Shown here: piece by piece, positions 1 to 6,689 of the stretch
Layout of the letters: every line of letters begins with the position of its first letter
Numbering within the stretch: the stretch's first letter is position 1
IMG/VR virus record: IMGVR_UViG_3300046816_000127
Location: 1-21,845 of that record
Length of the DNA: 21,845 nucleotides
From: a virus
Direction: 5' to 3' (one strand)
Notes under the pieces: generated by a model
What the model was told of the DNA's origin: nothing
The model's database searches: none
Seen by the model: the letters and a program-made list of their open reading frames with translations, nothing else
Position numbers and translations under genes: made by a program

Positions 1-85
1 CAGGCGCGATCGAGCCCCAGGCGCGATCGAGCCCCAGGCGCGATCGAGCCCCAGGCGCGATTGGAGCCCAGGCGCGATCGGAGCC
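1..85. repeat. Five tandem 17-bp direct repeats (iteron-like)
   Basis: Units of CAGGCGCGATCGAGCCC start at 1, 18, 35, 52 and 69. The first three are identical; the last two differ by small changes around the central GATCG. The array is cut by the window edge, so its true length is unknown. A 17-bp period is not a multiple of three, and no start codon opens a convincing gene in it. Direct repeats of this size can be iterons or protein-binding sites, or simply slipped-strand repeats; the sequence alone does not decide. Confidence 0.8.
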
Positions 86-273
86 TAGAGGCGAGGACGG
101 GATCGCGGCCGCGCGAGGATCGCGCGTAGGCAATGCTTGCAGCGCGCATGGCGAGGCGTTGCAGGGGCGTCGCTCCAGCGCAGGCGATGGATGAGCCCGC
201 GCGCGATCCGGCCGCAGGCAGTCATCCCAAGCGCTGAGCGGGCAAGGTGCACGCGGTTAAGAGGGTTTGCCAT
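85..273 (-). CDS. Small Cys/His-rich protein of unknown function (62 aa)
   Basis: A 62-residue protein starting at the ATG complementary to 271-273, with a weak GGAAAGG-type ribosome site just upstream. It contains a His followed by ACGR near the middle and a CKHCLRA motif near the C-terminus, a spacing that looks like a one-site zinc-binding fold. Small phage proteins with an H...C...CxxC layout ending in CLR are common, but I cannot name a family. It lies downstream of the VWA gene on the same strand, behind a strong hairpin, so it may be expressed separately or by read-through. A longer in-frame start exists further upstream, but it lies inside the hairpin and has no ribosome site. The protein is rich in Arg and Ala, like much out-of-frame GC-rich sequence, so the call rests mainly on the CxxC motif. 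Confidence 0.5.
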   Translation of the reverse strand: MANPLNRVHLARSALGMTACGRIARGLIHRLRWSDAPATPRHARCKHCLRAILARPRSRPRL

Positions 274-301
274 GGGGCCCTTTCCAGGAGCGCAAGGGAA
301 G

Positions 302-367
302 CTTGCTGAGCGCCAAGCGGCGGAACCCTGTCGGGGGACAGGGCGCGGCCGCTTGGCGCCTGGCAAG
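302..367 (-). terminator. Three-tier stem-loop after the VWA gene
   Basis: Perfect arms GCGCCAAGCGGC (310-321) and GCCGCTTGGCGC (348-359) flank an inner perfect hairpin CCCTGTC (326-332)/GACAGGG (337-343) with a GGGG loop. An outer CTTGC (302-306)/GCAAG (363-367) pair closes the structure. It starts 6 nt past the stop of the VWA gene on the - strand. There is no clear U-tract, so it may end transcription with Rho, protect an mRNA 3' end, or be a structured element of another kind. Confidence 0.6.
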
Positions 368-372
368 GCTCC

Positions 373-2259
373 CTACTCCGCTGCGGTGGGGTTGGCGTCC
401 TCCAGCATATCGACGAGGACGCCTAAGCCCTTGGCCGATAGTTGGTCCAGGTCATCCACGTTGATGCTGTACTGCGGGGGGAAAGCGGCAATCACGCGTG
501 GGGCGTTCAGGCCGATCCCGACGGTTTCGACGCCTCGCGCGGCGGCCAAGCGACAAGCGGCTGTCACGGTTGCAGGGCCAAGGTCGCAGTCGCCATCGGT
601 CAGGACCATGATGATGCGGCGCGATGCATCGATCCCGGCAAGCATGTTTGCCGCTTCGACGATGGCAGGCGAAAGCGGGGTTTGCCCGCCCGGGCCGATC
701 GCCCAAATGGCCGTAGCGCAAGCGGCCATCGGCATGCTCCAGGGCTTCACCATTTCAAGCTCTGTGTAGGATGACCCTGTGACACCATCGCGCCAATGAA
801 AGCTGGCAATGCCAAGCTTGGCGTTGGCGCTTTCCGCCGCGCGGCCGATGTGCCACGCGGTGGTCTGGGCAAGCTCCATTCGGGAATGACCGCTCGGGGT
901 GCTGAGCCGCATCGATGAGGATGCATCGATGAGGATCAACAACGCGGTATCGATCCCGGGCGTATCGGAGCGGCGCGAATAGACATCGGTTGCGCCCGTG
1001 CGCATGCGCGCCAGCGCGCGCCGATCGAGCCTGCCGCTGCTTTCATGGTGCGTCACACGGCGTTGCTCGTCGGTGACAAGCAAGCGCGCGATCTGACCAT
1101 GCAGGACCGAATTGCGAGGCATGCGCTCGGCGAGCATGCGCGCGGTACCTGTATCGACATAACCGGGCGCGGTCGGGTAGCGGTGCGCTTGCGTAACTTT
1201 GGTGGTCAAGGTTGGCAGGAGATAGCTTTTATCGGTCGCATTGTGATCGTCCAGGTCGGCAATGCCCGCGCGCTTGGCGATTGCATCGATTGCGTCCGTA
1301 AGATCAACGTCCGAAGCAATCTCATTGCCGGAACCATCTCCGGGTTTGGTATCGCCCTGAGCGTCATCGTCCCCTGCGGGGTCGGCATCGCCCTGAGCGT
1401 CATCGCCCTGAGCGTCATCGCCCTGTTCTTCCATCATGCGTCGCGCATTTTCTTCGCGGGTTGGCATTGAATTTTCATTGCCCTTGCTCTGAGCGTCATC
1501 GTCCTGAGCGTCATCGTCCCCTGCGGGGTCGGCATCGCCCTGAGCGTCATCGCCCTGAGCGTCATCGCCCTGAGCGTCATCGCCCTGAGGATGTTGAGGA
1601 AGCGCTTGCTCTATCGCGACAAGTTCAAGCGCAAGCTCCACAACGTCCGAAGTGTTCTTGCATCGGCCGATACGTGCAAGCGCATGGTCAACAAGCCAGC
1701 GGGTATCGCGGGACAAGCCAGCAGCAAGCCCCGCGCCAGCAGGGATCGCGTAGGCGTTGGCAACGCGTCCTAGGATGCATGCGACATAGGGGGCATCCGC
1801 AACGCCAGCGCCAATGATGCGGCCATGCGCTGCGGCCGCTGTCACGGCTTCGTAGTGCAGGTGGTTTGCCATGCCAGCGAGCACGGTGCGCAAAGCCGGA
1901 AAATTCCCGGCTTCGATTTCGCGCGCTTCGATCCTGACATCCTCCAGCGCATTGGTCCAAGCTTGCACGCGTGCGCCAGCAGCGCATGCGCGCTGCCATT
2001 GCCCGCGATCGGAGTGCAGGACGTGGCAGCATTCATGCGCAATGAAAGCCACCAAGCGATCCGCCTCAGCGCGCGTCAATATCGCGTCGGGGGGAAGGCT
2101 CGGCATGTTGATGGTCGCATGGTTGCTGGACCAATCGACGGAAGCGGTTTTTCCGCCTCGCGTCGTGATGGCAACCTTGTGCGCATTGGCGCTGCGCAAC
2201 GCGAGAAGCTTGGTGGCTGTCTCGCGCGCGGCCGCAGTAACTTCGATGTAGCGCGGCAT
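373..2259 (-). CDS. CobT-like VWA-domain protein with N-terminal HExxH motif
   Basis: Predicted partner of the adjacent AAA+ ATPase. The ATG is preceded by AAGGGGGGAA at good spacing. N-terminal region (about 1-220): helical, with HECCH at residues 75-79 in AFIAHECCHVLHSDRG, a zincin-like HExxH as in metallopeptidase-like domains paired with VWA domains. Residues about 224-310: acidic low-complexity linker built from QGDDA-type repeats. C-terminal VWA domain (about 437-628): complete MIDAS with DASSS (445-449), Thr527 in GGQTPLS and Asp555 in VLTDGD, so it should bind a divalent metal. CobT of cobaltochelatase has an acidic linker plus VWA and works with CobS, but no CobN or cobalamin gene is here; a general MoxR/VWA remodelling role fits better. 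Whether HECCH is catalytic is unknown; a clear third ligand was not identified. It follows the ATPase gene by 3 nt, so the two are probably co-translated. Confidence 0.85.
   Translation of the reverse strand: MPRYIEVTAAARETATKLLALRSANAHKVAITTRGGKTASVDWSSNHATINMPSLPPDAILTRAEADRLVAFIAHECCHVLHSDRGQWQRACAAGARVQAWTNALEDVRIEAREIEAGNFPALRTVLAGMANHLHYEAVTAAAAHGRIIGAGVADAPYVACILGRVANAYAIPAGAGLAAGLSRDTRWLVDHALARIGRCKNTSDVVELALELVAIEQALPQHPQGDDAQGDDAQGDDAQGDADPAGDDDAQDDDAQSKGNENSMPTREENARRMMEEQGDDAQGDDAQGDADPAGDDDAQGDTKPGDGSGNEIASDVDLTDAIDAIAKRAGIADLDDHNATDKSYLLPTLTTKVTQAHRYPTAPGYVDTGTARMLAERMPRNSVLHGQIARLLVTDEQRRVTHHESSGRLDRRALARMRTGATDVYSRRSDTPGIDTALLILIDASSSMRLSTPSGHSRMELAQTTAWHIGRAAESANAKLGIASFHWRDGVTGSSYTELEMVKPWSMPMAACATAIWAIGPGGQTPLSPAIVEAANMLAGIDASRRIIMVLTDGDCDLGPATVTAACRLAAARGVETVGIGLNAPRVIAAFPPQYSINVDDLDQLSAKGLGVLVDMLEDANPTAAE
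1351..1590 (-). repeat. 15-bp repeats and 69-bp duplication in the VWA gene linker
   Basis: Within the VWA gene, 15-bp units (on the + strand, GCGTCATCGCCCTGA) encode QGDDA. They occur in two blocks, about 1351-1425 and 1487-1590. A 69-bp stretch at 1357-1425 is repeated without a visible mismatch at 1504-1572, 147 bp (49 codons) away. The phase keeps the reading frame, so expansion and contraction change linker length without breaking the protein. Confidence 0.9.
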
Positions 2260-2262
2260 GGT

Positions 2263-3690
2263 TCAGTTCCCCCCTTGCGCAACGGCTTCGAGCGCACGCT
2301 TCACGTTGCTCGCGTCGTAAGCCAGCAAGCATTGCTCGCGCAACGCTTCAACGTCTTGCTCGGCGGCGCAATTCAGAATTGCCATTTCAAAAGCATCGGC
2401 CGCGCCAATGCCGTCGGTGAGCAATTCCGCCCATGCAAAGAGGCGGCGCAAGCCAATGCCATGCGATAGCGTTGCATCGTTGGCCGCAGCGCGCGTCACA
2501 GTCGCGGCCGATACCAGCAAGCTTGCCAATGCGAGGGTGCAACCCGTCTTTGCGACAATGACGCGTGCTTCGCTGTCGGGGGACATATAATCGAATTTCA
2601 CGCGCACGCTTAAGCGATCGAGGAACGCGTGATTGAGACGATTGGTATCGGTGTAGCCTTTGCGGCTCCCGCCCCCTGTCCCGTTGGTGTTGTCGGTTGC
2701 GCTGAAAATCACGCTGGGCGCGACTGTCACGCGTTCACCTGTCTCATCGAGAAACAGCTTGCGATCCTCCAGCACGTTTTGCAGGACGAACAGCGCTCCA
2801 GAACGCGCCACGCTCGGCTCGTCCAGGCATATGATGCATCCAGGCGTCTTGATGGCGCGCGTCAATTGCCCGTCTTGCCATGTCACGCCTCCGGCCGCGT
2901 CGGGCACTGTCATGCCTTTCAGCGCGGCTGCTTCGGTCCCGTTGTCGCAGCTTATGAGCGCATAGGGACGGCCGGTTTTGGCCGCAAGCTGAGCCATGAA
3001 TTGCGTCTTGCCCGTCCCTGCGGGACCAAACAGCATGATGTTTTTCCCGCGCGCGATTTGGGTGAGGATCGCAGCGGTGCAAGCGGGCCACACATAGCGG
3101 TCATCGATCGCGGGTGTGTGCGGATGCATGCCGTCCCATAGCGCAGTCTCGCGCTTGCCCAGCGGTCCGGTGATACCGAACAGCTTGTTCCACGTTGCAT
3201 GCTTGCCCGTTGGCTTGCTTGCATGCGCGATTGCGGTGCCGCCACCATCGGTTGGCACTTCAACGCGTATCACTTCTGCAGGCTTGCGCGCTTCGATCAC
3301 CAGCGCGCGCAAGCGATCGTCGAAAGCGCTAAAGCCACCCGTTGCGATTAACCCGCGAATTGATTGCATTTCTGCTTCGATCGCGGCCGCATCACCGTGA
3401 GGGTCCTCGTCGGGTGTCGGCTCGTCCTTGATCGCAGGAGCCTCGATCGCTTGCGGCTCGTCCTCGATCGCTTGCGGCTCGATCGCTTGCGCTTGCGTTG
3501 GAGCGTAAAGCGGATTGAGTGCAGCGTGCGCGATCGCGTCGGGGTCTTGCCCTAGCGCGATAAGTGCAGCATGCAGGTCCGTGATTGTGAGGATGTTGAC
3601 AATGCGACCGTTCAAGACGGTTGCGGCGTTGGGGTGTTCACGAAGCGCGCGGCGAAGCGCAGTCCGCACAATGTGAGATGGATAAGCCAC
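2263..3690 (-). CDS. CobS/MoxR-type AAA+ ATPase
   Basis: A 475-residue AAA+ ATPase. I chose the GTG complementary to 3688-3690 because AAGGA lies 9-10 nt upstream; the longer frame to 3861 overlaps the promoter region and has no support. From this start: an N-terminal helical region; a QAIEPQ/QAIEDE repeat linker (about 66-95); Walker A GPAGTGKT (222-229); Walker B CIICLDE (285-291); a sensor-1-like FSATDN (about 329-334); a candidate arginine finger in FLDRL (about Arg359); and a C-terminal lid with GLRRLF. The order and the stretch around NGTEAAALKG resemble CobS-like AAA+ proteins found in bacteria and phages. Such ATPases form hexamers that act on a VWA-bearing partner, here the next gene. 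Substrate unknown. First gene of a two-gene - strand operon, opposite to the virion genes, so probably expressed at a different time. Confidence 0.88.
   Translation of the reverse strand: MAYPSHIVRTALRRALREHPNAATVLNGRIVNILTITDLHAALIALGQDPDAIAHAALNPLYAPTQAQAIEPQAIEDEPQAIEAPAIKDEPTPDEDPHGDAAAIEAEMQSIRGLIATGGFSAFDDRLRALVIEARKPAEVIRVEVPTDGGGTAIAHASKPTGKHATWNKLFGITGPLGKRETALWDGMHPHTPAIDDRYVWPACTAAILTQIARGKNIMLFGPAGTGKTQFMAQLAAKTGRPYALISCDNGTEAAALKGMTVPDAAGGVTWQDGQLTRAIKTPGCIICLDEPSVARSGALFVLQNVLEDRKLFLDETGERVTVAPSVIFSATDNTNGTGGGSRKGYTDTNRLNHAFLDRLSVRVKFDYMSPDSEARVIVAKTGCTLALASLLVSAATVTRAAANDATLSHGIGLRRLFAWAELLTDGIGAADAFEMAILNCAAEQDVEALREQCLLAYDASNVKRALEAVAQGGN
3441..3505 (-). repeat. QAIEPQ-type short repeats in the AAA+ gene
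   Basis: Approximate 15-18 bp repeats carrying TCGATCGCTTGCGGCTCG encode QAIEPQ, QAIEDEP and QAIEAP segments in the linker between the N-terminal region and the ATPase core. They resemble in style the GCGATCGAGCC repeats at the window's left edge, but that array has a 17-bp period. Confidence 0.6.
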
Positions 3691-3711
3691 TGATTTAGTT
3701 CCTTCTTTCGC

Positions 3712-3770
3712 TTGGTGTAGGTTGGTGTGGTTAGGTGTCGCAACAAAAGGTATAGTCGCAAGACACAACC
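3712..3770. promoter_or_regulatory. Direct TTGGTGT repeats in the divergent intergenic region
   Basis: Three consecutive near-copies at about 10-bp spacing: TTGGTGTAG (3712), TTGGTGTGG (3722) and TTAGGTGTCG (3731). An inverted relative, GACACAACC, lies at 3762-3770. Roughly one helical turn between copies places them on the same DNA face, as expected of an operator. They lie just downstream of the candidate leftward promoter, before the AAA+ start. No repressor gene is visible in the window. Confidence 0.45.
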
Positions 3771-3777
3771 AAGACAA
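3749..3777 (-). promoter_or_regulatory. Candidate sigma70-like promoter for the AAA+/VWA operon
   Basis: Reading leftward: -35 TTGTCT (complement of 3772-3777), a 17-bp spacer, and -10 TATACC (complement of 3749-3754), each matching four of six consensus positions. The predicted start would lie about 50 nt before the GTG of the ATPase gene. On the other strand the same site reads TATAGT (3751-3756), a possible -10 for the rightward genes, but I see no good -35 for it. Confidence 0.3.
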
Positions 3778-3793
3778 GCGAAAAGCGGGACCA

Positions 3794-4255
3794 ATGCGCA
3801 AAGCACAGCAACTAGGCGAGGTTAAGAGGGTTGGTGGTTGGCGAGGATCCCCGAACAGCATTGCAGCGCTGCTGCGCTGTCAGGTCCCGTTCTCGCTGGC
3901 GCGCAAGTGCAAGCGTTGCACTCAGCCAGCGCTTAGGGGACAAAAGCATTGCGTCCGGCATAGCGGTGGGTTGTCCCGACAGTCGGCTGCATATGGTCGG
4001 GGCGAAACTCGCATGCTGGCGAGGCTCGAAACGGCAGGCTTGCTGCCGCTCGAATTATTGGCGTTGCCAGTGTGGCGAAACCTGAACGGGATTGAGACAA
4101 GCAAGCGCGCGCCGCAACGCTTGGCGCTTGTCCTGGCATGGGATAGGCGTTTCACGGCGCCGCTGCATTGGTCCCAGGTGCAGCGTCAAGCGATCGACCT
4201 GGCAGCGGCTCCCGGCCGCCGCTCGACAACGGCATGGTGGTATGAAAACCGCTAA
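3794..4255 (+). CDS. Zinc-knuckle protein of unknown function (153 aa)
   Basis: I start at the ATG at 3794 (MRKAQQLG); the frame is open to 3722, but that runs through the divergent control region. Residues 39-56 hold C-x2-C-x10-C-x2-H (Cys39, Cys42, Cys53, His56) followed by SGG, the pattern of the short zinc knuckles ending in C..HGG found in many phage and alphaproteobacterial small proteins. These sometimes sit beside terminase genes, and a nucleic-acid role is plausible but unproven. The remainder is basic and helical, without another motif I recognise. No strong ribosome site is visible. It overlaps the next gene by 14 nt, suggesting joint expression with the possible small terminase. 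Confidence 0.7.
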   Translation: MRKAQQLGEVKRVGGWRGSPNSIAALLRCQVPFSLARKCKRCTQPALRGQKHCVRHSGGLSRQSAAYGRGETRMLARLETAGLLPLELLALPVWRNLNGIETSKRAPQRLALVLAWDRRFTAPLHWSQVQRQAIDLAAAPGRRSTTAWWYENR

Positions 4256-4586
4256 ACGCGTGCTGGTCCCGGGCAAGTTGCGGGACAAGCCCGGGACCAA
4301 GCCCGGGACTAGGCTTGTCCCGACTAAGGCTGTAGGGCAGGACACTACAAAACGTGGTGGTTATCAGGTCGCTGAAACTTTAACTAACCTATTGAACTCA
4401 AACGACATTCCAGCATCGGCGCGAGTGATCGCAGCGCGCACTCTAGCAGAGATAGAAGGGCTCATTGGCAGGCATCAGGCAGCGCCCGAGCGGGCTGGGG
4501 CTGCGCTTGCATCCTTGTCCCGGGCCGAGCTGGTGGCTGAGCTGGAACGCCTTCGGTCGCTGATCGGCATGGGACTAATCAGCTAA
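4242..4586 (+). CDS. Possible terminase small subunit-like protein (114 aa)
   Basis: Starts at ATG 4242, inside the end of the previous gene. The N-terminal third is basic and low in structure (GKLRDKPGTKPGTRLVPT). The central helical part, with NSNDIPASARVIAARTLAEIEG, resembles the helical segment seen in small terminases and related phage DNA-binding proteins, and the C-terminal LVAELERLRSLIGMGLI could form a short oligomerising coiled coil. TerS proteins recognise the packaging site and hand DNA to TerL. Against this: TerL lies about 5.6 kb downstream beyond the tail-fibre genes, and no clear N-terminal helix-turn-helix is visible. Treat as a candidate. Confidence 0.5.
   Translation: MKTAKRVLVPGKLRDKPGTKPGTRLVPTKAVGQDTTKRGGYQVAETLTNLLNSNDIPASARVIAARTLAEIEGLIGRHQAAPERAGAALASLSRAELVAELERLRSLIGMGLIS
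4282..4321. repeat. Inverted repeat GGGACAAGCC / GGCTTGTCCC
   Basis: Perfect 10-bp arms at 4282-4291 and 4312-4321 with a 20-nt loop, inside the 5' part of the 114-aa gene. The loop itself carries CCGGGACCAAGCCCGGGAC, so several alternative pairings are possible. If the gene is a small terminase, a structure here could be a packaging site; that is speculative. Confidence 0.6.
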
Positions 4587-4890
4587 GTCATTGTTCCTGT
4601 TCACTTGTCCCTTCCCTATCTGAGGGAATGGTCCCGGTCCCGGTGTGGTCCCGGCGGTCCCGGGACCACGGTCCAGGGCTTTCGCCACCCCCGGGGGGAT
4701 CCCGCCCCGCGCGCGCTCCCCACATGATGACCTCGCGAGGAAATTTGCGCGATTTTAACTTTCATAGGCTCTAGCTAACGACCGCACTTTTCCTTGGGTC
4801 CTGGGGGTCCGCCGGGGGCTATATGTTGATTTTGTCTTTTGTCTGGCGTGTTTCACGTGTAACGTGCGCGGCGGAAGGACAAAACCTGCG
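4587..4890. other. Non-coding region with GGTCCC repeats
   Basis: About 300 bp without a supported gene. The left part has four direct GGTCCCG copies (starting 4630, 4636, 4647 and 4656), a 12-bp palindrome GGTCCCGGGACC (4656-4667) and a TGGTCCC/GGGACCA stem (4646-4652 with 4662-4668), then GC-rich sequence with CCCCCGGGGGG. This could end the upstream transcript. The right part is more AT-rich (about 4740-4860), with TTTTGTCTTTTGTCTGG and a CACGTG palindrome. A promoter for the tail-fibre block is expected here, but I could not pick a convincing -35/-10 pair. Confidence 0.6.
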
Positions 4891-6246
4891 ATGGATGGAA
4901 CGCCCTCGCGCGCGCCCATGCCGGTAGCGCCCGATAAGCAATATTCATTTACCGACTTCCAGGTAAACCATCCCGCGTCCCCGCCGCCCGGCGATCGGCT
5001 CGACGCCGAGCTTGCCCGTCTTCGCAAAGTCATTTCCGCGATCATCGCATGGGTCGGCACGAGCCTCAACTCGGATGGCACGTTGCGCCCGGGCGCGGTC
5101 GGAAAGCCGCAGCTCGTGAATGCTTTGTTTGAATTTATCGCCAGCGACGCGGTCGCCAAGCTCACGCCCTTTGCAGAAACCGCTGCGGCGCAGGCACAAC
5201 TTGCACTCAGCGCCGCGGCCATGTCGGAAGCCACGCTGCGCGTAACAGAGACGCGGCATGCTGTCATTCAGGACGCAGCAGCGCGCGCGGATCAAGACAC
5301 GCTCGACGCGGCGAACTCCGCGGCGGAAGCCGCGCAGTCCGCGCTCGAAGCCGCGGCCTCGGCGACGGATGCCGAGAATGCCGCGAACAATGCGGACGGC
5401 TCGGAAGCGATCTGCGCGGATTACGGCGTGCTCACCCAGGCTTGGGCCGAGCACATGCCGGACACGATCCCGCCGAATATCTTGGCGGTGATGGATGTGA
5501 CCGGGGACCATTGGTCCTCGCGGTGGTGGGCGAACAAAGCCAACCTCATCGTCACGGATGCATCCGACGTCGCGGTCTGCGCGATCCAGAACTATTGGCT
5601 CGGTGCATACGCCAGCCCGCCGACGCAAACGACGTGCGGCGAGCCGATCGCGCCCGGCGCGATGTATTGGGATCTCACCGAGCAAGTGACGAAGGTCTAT
5701 GACGGCGTGATCTGGCATGACGTCGTGCAGCCTGCGCCCGGCAAGGTTGTTGCCTTCCTCTTTCTTCCGCTCGCGCCGACGACGGTCTTCACCGGCGCGG
5801 ATCATTACGGCGTGACCCTCACGCTCGATCCCGTGTCCGACGTGATCGAAGTCTATCTCAACGGGGTCAAGCTGCTTGCGACGGTCGATTACTCGGTGAC
5901 GACAACGAGCGTCACGCTGCTGAATGGCTCGGTCACGACACCCAGCACGGTCGAGATCGTCGCCGTCGAGAAGTTCGCTCCGGCCGCGCCGCATGCGACC
6001 GGGACGAAGGTGAACACGAATGCTTGGGCGTTCAACGGCACGCTGCAGACTTTTGCGCTCAAGGATAGCGGCGGCGTTGCGATCACGCCCGCGAGCCCGG
6101 CGGATTGCATCGTCTCGATCAACGGCGTGATCCAGGAGCCGGGCGGCGACTTCACGATCGCGGGCAGCTCGATCAACTTCATCACGGCACCGGAAGCCGA
6201 CGCCGATAAGTGGATGGTGGTCGGCCTTGCGATGGGTGGGCCTTAA
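4891..6246 (+). CDS. Tail fibre / appendage protein, proximal type (451 aa)
   Basis: I start at ATG 4891, preceded by GGAAGGA 11 nt upstream, rather than the GTG at 4864. N-terminal region: a short segment with PASPPPGDRLDAELARLRK and AIIAWVGTSLNSDGTL, a pattern frequent at the start of alphaproteobacterial-phage fibres. Then an Ala-rich helical stalk (about residues 95-180), probably a trimeric coiled coil; then a WAEHMPDTIPPN...DHWSSRWWA segment typical of fibre proteins. The C-terminus has two related beta modules, each with a VYLNGV or VSINGV turn followed by a D-[FY]-[ST] strand, ending MVVGLAMGG. It probably anchors or forms the upper shaft of the fibre. First gene of the adhesin block; the next gene starts 2 nt after its stop. 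Confidence 0.8.
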   Translation: MDGTPSRAPMPVAPDKQYSFTDFQVNHPASPPPGDRLDAELARLRKVISAIIAWVGTSLNSDGTLRPGAVGKPQLVNALFEFIASDAVAKLTPFAETAAAQAQLALSAAAMSEATLRVTETRHAVIQDAAARADQDTLDAANSAAEAAQSALEAAASATDAENAANNADGSEAICADYGVLTQAWAEHMPDTIPPNILAVMDVTGDHWSSRWWANKANLIVTDASDVAVCAIQNYWLGAYASPPTQTTCGEPIAPGAMYWDLTEQVTKVYDGVIWHDVVQPAPGKVVAFLFLPLAPTTVFTGADHYGVTLTLDPVSDVIEVYLNGVKLLATVDYSVTTTSVTLLNGSVTTPSTVEIVAVEKFAPAAPHATGTKVNTNAWAFNGTLQTFALKDSGGVAITPASPADCIVSINGVIQEPGGDFTIAGSSINFITAPEADADKWMVVGLAMGGP

Positions 6247-6248
6247 AA

Positions 6249-6689
6249 ATGTCAAACGCATGGGGTCTCGCCACCGGCACGAACACGCCGACGATCGCGA
6301 CCGCCGCGGGCGGCAAGATCACGATGAGCGATCTGCAGTTTCTCGCCATCGCGGGCGGCGTCGACGGCGCAGCGCTGTCGACGGACGGCAGCTCGCATAT
6401 GAGCTGGCGCGTGCCCGCGGGCGGTCCGGGCGGTCTCGTCGACGCGCCGAGCGACGGGACCATCTACGGCCGCAGTAACGCTCTCTGGGTGAACGTCCTG
6501 CCCCTGACGGGCGGTATCTTGACCGGCTTGCTCACGCTGAGCGGGCCGCCGACTGCGCCATTGCATGCGGCGACGAAAGCCTATGTCGACGCGCAAGTCT
6601 CGCCGGTCTCGGTTGATGGAACGTCGATCAAAGGAAATGGCACGACCACGCCGCTGAATGTCAGCGCAATCGATGCAGGGTCATACTGA
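6249..6689 (+). CDS. Tail fibre-associated protein with LTG repeat (146 aa)
   Basis: Starts at ATG 6249, just behind the previous stop, with GGTGGG upstream. The protein is Gly/Ser/Thr/Ala rich with beta character. It carries one copy of the fibre repeat GGILTGLLTLSGPP...ATKAYVDAQV, found three times in the next protein. It probably forms part of a fibre shaft or connects two fibre chains. Its stop overlaps the next start (TGATG at 6687-6691), so the two are coupled. It could be a remnant or linker that once was continuous with the next fibre, but no frameshift signal is seen and each has its own start. Confidence 0.72.
   Translation: MSNAWGLATGTNTPTIATAAGGKITMSDLQFLAIAGGVDGAALSTDGSSHMSWRVPAGGPGGLVDAPSDGTIYGRSNALWVNVLPLTGGILTGLLTLSGPPTAPLHAATKAYVDAQVSPVSVDGTSIKGNGTTTPLNVSAIDAGSY

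Noticed and set aside
1-85. CRISPR array
   Set aside because: The repeats are directly adjacent without spacers, and no cas gene is visible.
373-3690. Reading the pair as true cobaltochelatase CobS/CobT for vitamin B12 synthesis
   Set aside because: No CobN or other cobalamin gene is nearby, the VWA protein has an N-terminal HExxH motif and repeat linker, and the context is phage. General similarity to the AAA/VWA class is all that can be claimed.
3722-3793. A longer zinc-knuckle protein starting at TTG 3722
   Set aside because: The added residues cover the repeat operator and candidate promoter; the ATG at 3794 is a better start, although its ribosome site is weak.
2263-3861. The longer start of the AAA+ gene at 3861
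   Set aside because: The extra 57 codons cross the divergent promoter region and overlap the zinc-knuckle gene, whereas the GTG at 3690 has a good AAGGA site.
4945-6261. A 438-codon antisense frame opposite the first fibre gene
   Set aside because: Very Arg/Asp/His-rich shadow with no motif; the + strand product has fibre modules and a ribosome site.
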